This document shows, piece after piece, positions 1-6,301 of a DNA stretch of 7,541 nt. The translations under genes and the position numbers were made by a program. Under the pieces are notes generated by a model. That model worked only from the letters and a program-made list of their open reading frames with translations, searched no databases and was not told where the DNA came from. Source of the stretch: Ignavibacteriota bacterium (GTDB lineage: Bacteria > Bacteroidota > Ignavibacteria > Palsa-1295); the NCBI GenBank assembly GCA_025357895.1, contig JANYLL010000231.1, forward strand, positions 1 to 7,541, written 5' to 3'. Every line of letters starts with the position of its first letter. Within the stretch, counting starts at the first letter, position 1.

Positions 1-45
1 TATAAATATCGTATACGTAAGTGCAAATTCATCATCTTTATATAG
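1..45 (+). CDS. Possible C-terminal tail of an upstream gene (partial)
   Basis: The first reading frame is open from the left edge to a TAG at 43-45 and encodes 14 residues, YKYRIRKCKFIIFI, a basic then hydrophobic tail. The stop lies 2 nt before the ATG at 48, the same spacing as between the acyltransferase and glycosyltransferase genes downstream. The codons ATA-CGT-Arg/Lys in this stretch recur inside two ORFs of the window. That is all the support available. Fourteen open codons can occur by chance, so this is a tentative call with no function assigned. Confidence 0.25.
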   Translation, partial: YKYRIRKCKFIIFI

Positions 46-47
46 CT

Positions 48-1493
48 ATGAGAAAGATCATCTTACCCTTCATTGGATTTATCTTAACCACCAATTCATT
101 GCAGGCACAAACGCAGCAGGGAACAGTTGAAATGGATGCTATTGCTTTTGTACGGGATTCAGGTAAGGTCCAACTGGAGATTTATTATACACTTTTGCAT
201 GGAGTGTTACGATTCGATCAAAGAGGTAATACTCAGGTTGCCGAAGTCAATGCACGCGCTGAAATATGGCGTAATGGACAAGTTATTGCTTCAAAAGATA
301 TCAAGAAGGAAAATATTTTTAATGGAACAAGAGCTTCGCTCGATAGCCTAAAAAATTCTCTGGTGCTTGACGGTACGGTAATAACATCCGAAATAAAGCC
401 AAACGACGAAGCCGTTCTGATTTTTCGTTCGAAAAATGATAAAGATTTAGTAGTATTTGATACGATAAAACGCAATTTTTATACTCCTGTAGCTAACGGC
501 GATAAATTTTTCTTGAGTGGGATCGAATTTGCAAATAGCCTCGTGCCCACAAACGATCATACTAATCCTTTTGAAAAGGTTGGATATCTTATTACACCGA
601 ACCCTTCGAAAGTATTTGGCTCATCGAATAGCAGGTTAAATTATTATACAGAGCTCTATATACCTAAGTCTGCTGTGGCATCTAGTGGTACTTGTGAAGT
701 CATAACGCGTGTTCTTGATGGTCAGAAGCACGAAATGTTCTCAAACTCACATCAGCAGGTATTAGCTGCATCAACGATTCCGCTGGTAGGCTCTATTGAT
801 GTAGATGGATTACCGACCGATAGTTACATTCTAGAAATAGCGATCAAGCGTGGAGGAAATATTGAAACAACAGTCCAGAAAGTATTTTTTTATGATAGCG
901 GAATGAAGCTTTCGGAAGATGAAAGCAATGCTCCTTCTTCTCCTGCTATGGACGAGGAGTCAATTTTCTCATCATCAGAAATCAGTAAGATGTCAGAATT
1001 GGAATTAGAGGAAAAAGGCGATCAAGCTATGTATATAGCTCCTTCCGATTTATCAAAAGCATGGAAAAAAATTCATGATGCCTCACGGCAGCAACGGTTC
1101 TTGTTTCAATTCTGGCGCTCGAAGGATAAAGAGGAAGGTTCTTCAACCCCACTATCCGCTTACAGGGTATTTTATAAAAATGTTGATGAAGCAAACAAGA
1201 AATATACCTATCAACGAACACCCGGGTGGAAAACCGATAGAGGGAGGATTTATATAACCTATGGAGCGCCCGAAGAGCGATATGTTGTCAGTCAGCTTCA
1301 TACTACGAATGCAAAACCGTATATAACGTGGGAATATTTTAATAAGAAACTGACACTGACTACCGGCAGTCACCCTATATTTGCATTCGTCGATATTCAG
1401 GGAGGTGGAAAATTCGTCCTGGTTCATTCGAATGTGCAGGGCGAGACGTACGAGCCTAATTGGTATTATCAAGAAGCAAAACGTACGAATTAA
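48..1493 (+). CDS. GWxTD domain-containing secreted protein
   Basis: This is a 481-residue protein of the GWxTD-domain family, found mainly in Bacteroidota and relatives and of unknown biochemical function. I chose the ATG at 48 over an in-frame GTG at 21 because it begins directly with a signal peptide: basic MRKII, a hydrophobic stretch, then a likely signal peptidase I site after LQA (near residue 20), with no lipobox Cys. The middle looks like beta-rich extracellular domains. An acidic, Ser-rich linker lies near residues 289-325. The C-terminal domain holds the signature GWKTD at residues 393-397, followed by RGRIYITYGAPEE and a closing segment with LVHSN and GE, as is usual for the family. 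Export to the periplasm or beyond is inferred. The gene runs 34 nt into the acyltransferase gene, so the two are probably co-transcribed. No clear Shine-Dalgarno precedes the start. Family assignment is strong; function is unknown. Confidence 0.88.
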   Translation: MRKIILPFIGFILTTNSLQAQTQQGTVEMDAIAFVRDSGKVQLEIYYTLLHGVLRFDQRGNTQVAEVNARAEIWRNGQVIASKDIKKENIFNGTRASLDSLKNSLVLDGTVITSEIKPNDEAVLIFRSKNDKDLVVFDTIKRNFYTPVANGDKFFLSGIEFANSLVPTNDHTNPFEKVGYLITPNPSKVFGSSNSRLNYYTELYIPKSAVASSGTCEVITRVLDGQKHEMFSNSHQQVLAASTIPLVGSIDVDGLPTDSYILEIAIKRGGNIETTVQKVFFYDSGMKLSEDESNAPSSPAMDEESIFSSSEISKMSELELEEKGDQAMYIAPSDLSKAWKKIHDASRQQRFLFQFWRSKDKEEGSSTPLSAYRVFYKNVDEANKKYTYQRTPGWKTDRGRIYITYGAPEERYVVSQLHTTNAKPYITWEYFNKKLTLTTGSHPIFAFVDIQGGGKFVLVHSNVQGETYEPNWYYQEAKRTN

Positions 1494-2314
1494 TATTTTC
1501 TTTCTACGTGAGGGGAGTACTTAAAACTTTCGGCGCTCACTTTGCAAAACTTGCATTTGTTTTTGGTATACGTAAAAGGGTTACACTTGAAAATCTCAAT
1601 AATGCATACCCTGAGTTAACAGTACATGAGAAATATAAAATAGCTATTGGAGCGTATGCCAATCTTGGCATTGTATTTGCAGAGATGCTCTATTTACGGT
1701 TTGCTAGTATAAAAAAAATTGAATCTCGGATAAGGATTTCTAATCCTGAGCTTTTTCAAAAACTTCTGAGCGAACAAAAGGGATTGATCGTGGTGGCGGG
1801 ACACTTTGCAAATTGGGAATGGCTTGCTTTAGGGGGCGCAAGAATCCTAAAAGAGAATTTTTCGATAGTAAGAAAAAATATTCAGACGTCGTTCACAGAA
1901 CGGTTTTTAGAAAAAATGCGCATACGTACCGGAAACACACTTATTAATTCCGGTGATATACGAAAGATGTATCGTGTACTTCGCAATGGAAGTTGTATTG
2001 CATTACTTGCAGATCAGGCTGCACCCGGGGAAAGCACTCGGATAAATTTTTTTGGCAGGGAAGTACCGACGGTCGAGGGTCCTGCGCGCCTGGCACTTCA
2101 GACGCGAGCTCCGATGCTCTTTGCCGAATGCCTTCGAATTTCTGGAGGAGATTATCTCATAACTTTTCATCGTATTGGATTTGATGATCTTTTAGATATT
2201 ACAGAGGAAAATGTCCATGAACTAACACACCGCCATGCCCATCTCCTTGAAGAAATAATCCGCAGACAACCAGAGCAATGGCTATGGCAGCATAGACGTT
2301 GGAAGTACATTTAA
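1460..2314 (+). CDS. LpxL/HtrB-type lysophospholipid (lipid A) acyltransferase
   Basis: This 284-residue protein belongs to the bacterial lipid A biosynthesis acyltransferase family, which transfers an acyl chain to a lipid A precursor or related glycolipid at the cytoplasmic face of the inner membrane. The catalytic HX4E motif is present as HFANWE, with H115 and E120. Family blocks follow: LLADQ near 182-186, the FFG-containing segment with TVEGPARLAL near 197-213, and the C-terminal EQWLWQHRRWK at 272-282. A hydrophobic N-terminus of about 35 residues fits a membrane anchor, followed by the usual N-L-x3-P segment (NLNNAYPEL). The start is a TTG at 1460, right after an in-frame TAA at 1457-1459. 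The only clear downstream alternative is a GTG at 1508, which would remove 16 residues of the anchor. The gene overlaps the GWxTD gene by 34 nt and is followed after 2 nt by a GT9 glycosyltransferase, so a role in LPS-like glycolipid assembly is likely. Acceptor and acyl length cannot be read from sequence. Confidence 0.9.
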   Translation: MVLSRSKTYELIFSFYVRGVLKTFGAHFAKLAFVFGIRKRVTLENLNNAYPELTVHEKYKIAIGAYANLGIVFAEMLYLRFASIKKIESRIRISNPELFQKLLSEQKGLIVVAGHFANWEWLALGGARILKENFSIVRKNIQTSFTERFLEKMRIRTGNTLINSGDIRKMYRVLRNGSCIALLADQAAPGESTRINFFGREVPTVEGPARLALQTRAPMLFAECLRISGGDYLITFHRIGFDDLLDITEENVHELTHRHAHLLEEIIRRQPEQWLWQHRRWKYI

Positions 2315-2316
2315 CT

Positions 2317-3321
2317 ATGAAAGTACTTGTCATACAGACAGCCTTCCTGGGCGATGCCGTCATTGCACTTTCTCTTGCGGAAGAATTGCGCAGGCTTTCT
2401 CCCGATGCTCATATTACATATCTTGTTCGCCCTGAAGTTGCCGGAATAATAAATTTCTCACCATCGGTAAATCAAGTATTGATCTATGATAAGTATAATT
2501 CTGAAAGTGGTATAGATGGAATTAGAAAAAAGGCAGATGAGTTGAATCAAGAAAATTTTGACATAGTCTTCACGCTCCATAATTCAAAGCGGACGAGAAT
2601 GCTAATCGAACGACTGAACGCTCCGCAAATAATTGGTTATGGGAATTACAATACTTTAACTCATAAAGTTATAGAAATTAATGAACCACATACTACAAAA
2701 GCCATTCGATTATTACAAGTCATTTTCCCCGATGCGGATCTTAGAACACTTCCAAAATTAGCAGCTTCCGAGATATTCTTGCCGAAAGAAGTAAAAAAAA
2801 TACCGCGACCTATTATTGCCCTAGCGCCTGATAGTGTTTGGAAAACGAAACAGTGGGGATATGTTAAGTATATAAGCTTGCTGTCCCTTCTACTGAATAA
2901 GAATTACAGCATAATAATTATTGGAGTCAAAGAAAGTTTATTAGAAGACAATGATCATTCAACATTTGATAATGTAATAGACCTTACCTCTAAAACATCG
3001 CTCGAAGAACTTGTCTCAGTGATTTCGTATTGCGATTTGCTTATTTCTACTGATAGTGCTCCTGTCCATATTGCTACTGCTACCCGTACTCCAAACATCG
3101 TCATTTACGGACCTACCGTCCCTGAATTTGGATTTGCTCCTCCCTCAGATATTGGGCAGATTATCCAAAATGAATATTTATGGTGCAGGCCATGTGCATC
3201 GCATGGAGGAAATGAATGTCCTATTCATACGCATGAATGCATGACGTCTATTAGTCCTCAAACCGTCTTCGAAGGAGCAATGAGTATGCTTGCTTTGCGC
3301 AAACTAAGGAGCATAACCTAA
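2317..3321 (+). CDS. Glycosyltransferase family 9 (heptosyltransferase-like, WaaC/WaaF family)
   Basis: This 334-residue protein has the GT-B fold pattern of GT9, the family of ADP-heptose:LPS heptosyltransferases that build the LPS inner core on the cytoplasmic side of the inner membrane. The N-terminal segment MKVLVIQTAFLGDAV includes D13, at the position of the catalytic Asp of E. coli WaaC. The C-terminal domain has APDSVWKTKQW near 170-180 and the nucleotide-sugar-binding block STDSAPVHIATA (D246, H251), followed by YGPT near 264-267. A Cys set C290-x2-C293, C301 and C308 in the tail (WCRPC, ECP, ECM) resembles the Cys-rich tail common in this family. I chose the ATG at 2317 over an in-frame TTG at 2299 because MKVLVIQT is the typical family start and it lies 2 nt after the upstream stop. 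GGAAG at 2301-2305 is a weak, distant ribosome site. The family is clear; the true sugar donor is inferred. Confidence 0.9.
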   Translation: MKVLVIQTAFLGDAVIALSLAEELRRLSPDAHITYLVRPEVAGIINFSPSVNQVLIYDKYNSESGIDGIRKKADELNQENFDIVFTLHNSKRTRMLIERLNAPQIIGYGNYNTLTHKVIEINEPHTTKAIRLLQVIFPDADLRTLPKLAASEIFLPKEVKKIPRPIIALAPDSVWKTKQWGYVKYISLLSLLLNKNYSIIIIGVKESLLEDNDHSTFDNVIDLTSKTSLEELVSVISYCDLLISTDSAPVHIATATRTPNIVIYGPTVPEFGFAPPSDIGQIIQNEYLWCRPCASHGGNECPIHTHECMTSISPQTVFEGAMSMLALRKLRSIT

Positions 3322-3342
3322 ATCGTAATTGTTCATTGTCTC

Positions 3343-3594
3343 ATGATAAATGATATTTGTCGGATCGTTATAGTTTCTATTTCACGAACACTCGCGAAAT
3401 GTTTTGTTTTCTTCGTCCTTTCTGTGAGTATGCCAACTATCAACGCTATGCGTTCGTTGGAAGAAGGGGGAGCAATTGTTATTGTCGTGGAGAACGGACT
3501 CCGCAGGCGAGATAGAAGTATACGTAGGTATTTCGGATATGCACCAGGAATCAAATTTGTCATGGATCATGAATTGAGAAGTGTATATGTCTGA
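3343..3594 (+). CDS. Small ORF, unassigned (faint RbfA-like C-terminal pattern)
   Basis: This 83-residue ORF fills most of the 265-base space between the GT9 gene and the next small gene. Its frame is open from the GT9 stop at 3319-3321, and ATG 3343 is the first standard start. Its stop TGA (3592-3594) overlaps the ATG of the next gene by 8 nt, an arrangement typical of coupled genes, which is the best evidence that it is real. The product is rich in Ile, Val and Arg. The segments ISRTLAKCFVF, then IRRYFGYAPGIKFVMDHEL, faintly recall the end of ribosome-binding factor A (VSxDLxxAxVYVS, then P-x-I/L-x-F-x-x-D-x-x-L). However, the RbfA N-terminus is missing, the helix region is atypical, and the length is short for that family (about 110-130 residues). 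It could be a truncated or divergent relative, an unrelated small protein, or spurious. Reverse-strand ORFs in the same place look like shadows. Confidence 0.35.
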   Translation: MINDICRIVIVSISRTLAKCFVFFVLSVSMPTINAMRSLEEGGAIVIVVENGLRRRDRSIRRYFGYAPGIKFVMDHELRSVYV

Positions 3595-3817
3595 ATATAA
3601 AACATTATTTGAAGATCAGATATTCATGAGAGGTGAGATCGAAGGCAGGATTGGAACAGCATTAACAATACTTACTGATATGCTGATCGAATTAAACGCT
3701 CTTGAGGTTTATTACCAAAAACCTTCTTCTAAAGAATTATCTCCAAGAGAAATAGAAAGCTTACGCAAGAAGATCCTTGCTCTAAAATCTATTTTTCAGG
3801 GCAGTAATGAAATATAA
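3587..3817 (+). CDS. Small helical protein of unknown function
   Basis: This 76-residue protein starts at ATG 3587 (MSEYKTLFEDQIF); an in-frame GTG at 3581 would add two residues. GAGAAG at 3576-3581, five bases ahead of the ATG, is one of the better Shine-Dalgarno matches in this window. I do not recognise the family. The sequence suggests two amphipathic helices, near residues 15-44 (GEIEGRIGTALTILTDMLIE onwards) and 52-72 (SPREIESLRKKILALKSIF), joined by a polar loop with KPSSKE. There is no signal peptide, membrane segment or Cys. It could be a small helical-hairpin adaptor or a coiled-coil protein, but that is only a shape-based guess. Its start overlaps the preceding small ORF by 8 nt and its TAA shares one base with the ATG of the Nramp gene (TAATG), so it is very probably translated in the same transcript. 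Confidence 0.6.
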   Translation: MSEYKTLFEDQIFMRGEIEGRIGTALTILTDMLIELNALEVYYQKPSSKELSPREIESLRKKILALKSIFQGSNEI

Positions 3818-5685
3818 TGGAAAATAAAGTTTCATTAGCTGAAGTACATAAATCAGTATCAATCCCTCATCAGAATAAGGGTATGATGCGCCGTTTATTT
3901 GCTTTCGGCGGTCCTGCATATTTAGTAAGCGTCGGCTATATGGATCCCGGGAATTGGGCGACGGATCTTGAAGGAGGTGCTCGGTTCGGATATACACTTG
4001 TCTGGGTACTCCTCATGTCGAATCTTATGGCGCTCTTGCTTCAAACACTTTCAGCCCGTTTAGGAATTGTTACCGGTCGAGACTTAGCCCAGGCATGTCG
4101 TGATCACTATTCCAAACCCGTTTCCATTGCTTTATGGATATTATGCGAGATTGCGATTATCGCATGTGATCTTGCTGAAGTTCTCGGCACTGCTATAGCT
4201 ATTAATCTCCTTTTCGGTTTGCCACTGATCTGGGGTGTATTAATTACTGCTCTTGATGTTCTTGTGCTTCTTGCATTGCAGCACCTTGGTATGCGAAAGT
4301 TAGAAGCAGTTATCCTGACACTGATCGTACTTATTGGGATGTGCTTTATTATAGAGATATTTCTCGCTAAACCGGAATTACATAGCGTTATAGGTGGGTT
4401 AATTCCACAGCTTCCTTCCGGAAGCCTATTTATTGCCATCGGTATAATTGGTGCAACTGTAATGCCCCATAATCTCTATCTCCATTCGGCACTTGTTCAA
4501 ACGCGAGAGTTCGAACAAACTCCGGCTGGGAAGCGTGATGCTTGCAAATATAATTTGCTTGATTCATTTTTAGCCCTCAACGCTGCATTTTTTATCAATG
4601 CCGCTATTCTTATTTTAGCAGCGGCTGTATTTTTTTCACACGGTAAAGTAGTAACAGAAATTCAGCAAGCCCATGAACTGCTTTCTCCGTTAATGGGGAC
4701 TAAATTTGCAGGTATTCTTTTTGCTGTTGCATTACTTGCAAGCGGTCAGTCTTCAACGATCACCGGCACTCTTGCCGGCCAGATTGTTATGGAAGGTTTT
4801 TTGCATCTGCGAATTCGTCCTGCTTTGCGGCGAATTATTACAAGATCGCTCGCTATTATTCCTGCAGCTTTAGTGATTTCCCTATTCGGCGAAGGGTCTA
4901 CACTCTCACTTCTGATCTTAAGCCAGGTTATTTTAAGCATGCAGCTTGCTTTTGCGATTATCCCACTAGTGCACTTCACGAGTGAGCGAAAAATCATGGG
5001 TGAGTTTGCAAATAAACTCTGGGTGAAGATATTAGCATGGATATCAGCCGGTGTTGTGCTAGTATTGAATATCAATCTTTTGATCGAACAAGAGACGAAT
5101 GCACTGATCTCTAACTCACCTACAGAAAAGATCATCGGGTTTTTGGCGTTGCCTTTTTTTGTAGCAATTGGATTCTTATTACTTTATATCCTCCTCAAAC
5201 CGTTTTTCAGCCGATTGACTGAGAAAACTATTTCAATGCCCAAAGCAGAATTTGGCGAAATCTCATCTTCTGTTAAATATGCTAAAGTTGGAGTTGCCAT
5301 TGAGGGAAATGAGAGAGATAAACAAGTTATCGAACAGGCGCTTTCACTTTGTGCCGATCACGGATCTATTATTTTAATTCATATTGTGGCAAGTGCATCA
5401 GGATTTTTCCTTAGAGAACGAACACATGATACTGCAGCACGGCATGGGGAAGAATATCTTGCAAAGTTAAAAGAAGAATTGTATGTTCATCAGCATAAGG
5501 ATGTCCGCACGGTGATAGGCTTCGGCTCAGCCCCCAAAGAACTTATTCGCATTGGGGAATATGAAAAGATTGATCTTTTAGTTATGGGCTCGCACGGACA
5601 CAGAGGATTAAAAGATCTAATTTTTGGAACCACTGTTTCACCCGTCAGACATGCACTTAATATTCCAGTATTTATCGTACAATGA
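3817..5685 (+). CDS. mntH: Nramp/MntH-family divalent metal transporter fused to a C-terminal UspA domain
   Basis: This 622-residue protein is an Nramp proton-coupled importer of Mn2+, Fe2+ or similar cations in the inner membrane, with a universal-stress-protein domain attached. Residues about 30-461 hold roughly 12 hydrophobic segments. The metal-site motif DPGN is at residues 43-46 in segment 1. Segment 6 carries ATVMPHNLYLHSALVQTR (213-230), in which A213-x2-M216 matches the Nramp transition-metal-selecting pair. GQSSTITGTLAGQ (310-322) is another Nramp block. Residues about 487-622 form the UspA domain, ending in the ATP-binding motif G-x2-G-x9-G-T at G591, G594, G604 and T605, so nucleotide binding is predicted. 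The domain should be cytoplasmic. Typical stand-alone MntH proteins are about 400-450 residues; the extra length is the Usp domain. Such fusions are known in Bacteroidota. The start ATG overlaps the upstream stop by 1 nt, and the stop overlaps the adenosyltransferase start (ATGA). Metal identity and the role of the Usp domain are inferred. Confidence 0.95.
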   Translation: MENKVSLAEVHKSVSIPHQNKGMMRRLFAFGGPAYLVSVGYMDPGNWATDLEGGARFGYTLVWVLLMSNLMALLLQTLSARLGIVTGRDLAQACRDHYSKPVSIALWILCEIAIIACDLAEVLGTAIAINLLFGLPLIWGVLITALDVLVLLALQHLGMRKLEAVILTLIVLIGMCFIIEIFLAKPELHSVIGGLIPQLPSGSLFIAIGIIGATVMPHNLYLHSALVQTREFEQTPAGKRDACKYNLLDSFLALNAAFFINAAILILAAAVFFSHGKVVTEIQQAHELLSPLMGTKFAGILFAVALLASGQSSTITGTLAGQIVMEGFLHLRIRPALRRIITRSLAIIPAALVISLFGEGSTLSLLILSQVILSMQLAFAIIPLVHFTSERKIMGEFANKLWVKILAWISAGVVLVLNINLLIEQETNALISNSPTEKIIGFLALPFFVAIGFLLLYILLKPFFSRLTEKTISMPKAEFGEISSSVKYAKVGVAIEGNERDKQVIEQALSLCADHGSIILIHIVASASGFFLRERTHDTAARHGEEYLAKLKEELYVHQHKDVRTVIGFGSAPKELIRIGEYEKIDLLVMGSHGHRGLKDLIFGTTVSPVRHALNIPVFIVQ

Positions 5686-6233
5686 AAATTTACACAAAAA
5701 CAGGCGATGACGGAACGACCGGACTTTTCGGCGGTGGCAGAGTTTCAAAGAATTCCGTTCGCATTGAAGCTTATGGGACCGTTGATGAACTCAATAGCGT
5801 CATGGGAGTACTTGGTGCGCAAGCCGGATCAGGAGAATTTGCTATACTTATTCAGGATATTCAGAAATCACTTTTTGTCTTAGGGGCTGATCTTGCAACG
5901 CCTTTGGAATCCAAAACGACGTATCAAGTACCTCGTATCCTGGAGGGGGATGTAAAAAAAATGGAATCGGCGATTGATAAAGCCGAAGTTGGCCTTCCGT
6001 CTCTTAAAAAATTTATTCTCCCCGGCGGTACTGCACTTGCAGGGTATTTTCACCTTGCCCGAACTATATGTCGTCGCGCTGAGCGCATTGTTGTTGGTCT
6101 TTCTCTAACCGAAAAAATTGGGCTTTTCGACGTCCAATTTCTGAATAGACTTTCTGATTTATTTTTTGTTTTAGCCCGCAAAGCAAATCATCTTGCTGAA
6201 GTTAAGGATATCGAGTGGGACGGAAAAAAATAG
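5682..6233 (+). CDS. pduO: Cob(I)alamin / cob(I)yrinic acid a,c-diamide adenosyltransferase, PduO type
   Basis: This 183-residue enzyme of the PduO-type ATP:corrinoid adenosyltransferase family transfers the 5'-deoxyadenosyl group of ATP to cob(I)alamin, giving adenosylcobalamin (coenzyme B12) in the cytoplasm. The N-terminal ATP-binding block TKTGDDGTTGLFGG is at residues 5-18, followed by SKNSVRIEAYGTVDELNS (22-39). The middle has ILPGGT (112-117), and the helix ARTICRRAER (126-135) contains the conserved Arg/Glu residues of the active site. The tail NRLSDLFFVLAR (155-166) is also standard. The length is normal for the single-domain family and nothing is missing. The start ATG overlaps the transporter's TGA as ATGA, so translation is probably coupled. 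PduO, MmaB and CobA-replacement names are used for the same family; which B12-dependent enzyme it serves is not shown here. Confidence 0.95.
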   Translation: MKIYTKTGDDGTTGLFGGGRVSKNSVRIEAYGTVDELNSVMGVLGAQAGSGEFAILIQDIQKSLFVLGADLATPLESKTTYQVPRILEGDVKKMESAIDKAEVGLPSLKKFILPGGTALAGYFHLARTICRRAERIVVGLSLTEKIGLFDVQFLNRLSDLFFVLARKANHLAEVKDIEWDGKK

Positions 6234-6301
6234 AATAAATCAATTAACTCAGATAGGCTGTTTTTATTCCATATATTTGTGCTTCGCAATATCACTTCAT
6301 T
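6234..6301. other. Intergenic gap between adenosyltransferase and secreted-protein genes
   Basis: This AT-rich 68-nt spacer is the longest clear break in the gene chain and a likely transcription-unit boundary. It contains the TATATTTG element noted separately. GAATAAA (6233-6239) can pair with TTTATTC (6263-6269) across a 23-nt loop, but the stem has only one G-C pair and is not followed by a T-run, so I do not call a terminator. No tRNA-like or riboswitch-like structure is apparent. Confidence 0.5.
6272..6279 (+). promoter_or_regulatory. Possible Bacteroidota-type -7 promoter element (TATATTTG)
   Basis: TATATTTG matches the Bacteroidota sigma -7 consensus TAnnTTTG exactly and lies 22 nt before the ATG at 6302, in the longest clearly non-coding gap of the window (6234-6301). 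Transcription would start a few bases downstream, leaving a short leader. No good -33 TTG/TTTG element is visible at the usual 17-23 nt spacing (the region there reads ATTAACTCAG), so this is only half a promoter. In AT-rich DNA it could be chance. Confidence 0.3.

Noticed and set aside
11..3526. The 9-mer GTATACGTA occurs three times on the + strand (11-19, 1566-1574, 3518-3526), part of it palindromic.
   Set aside because: All three can be read as ATA-CGT followed by a Lys or Arg codon (Ile-Arg-Lys/Arg), two of them inside ORFs. Codon preference explains this better than a regulatory site, and the spacing is irregular.
3333..3570. Reverse-strand ORFs of 76 and 62 codons opposite the small ORF.
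   Set aside because: They oppose the direction of every other gene, show no recognisable motifs, and the + strand ORF is better supported by its 8-nt overlap with the next gene.
3322..3594. A frameshift joining two frames into a complete RbfA.
   Set aside because: Translating the other + frames gives either multiple stops or a Tyr/Cys-rich sequence with no RbfA-like N-terminus, so there is no second half to join.
4107..5135. Long reverse-strand ORFs (110 and 129 codons) inside the transporter gene.
   Set aside because: They are antisense shadows of a strongly supported Nramp coding region and have no family features.
6233..6269. Inverted repeat GAATAAA / TTTATTC after the adenosyltransferase gene as a possible terminator.
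   Set aside because: The seven-base stem has a single G-C pair, the loop is 23 nt, and no T-run follows it.
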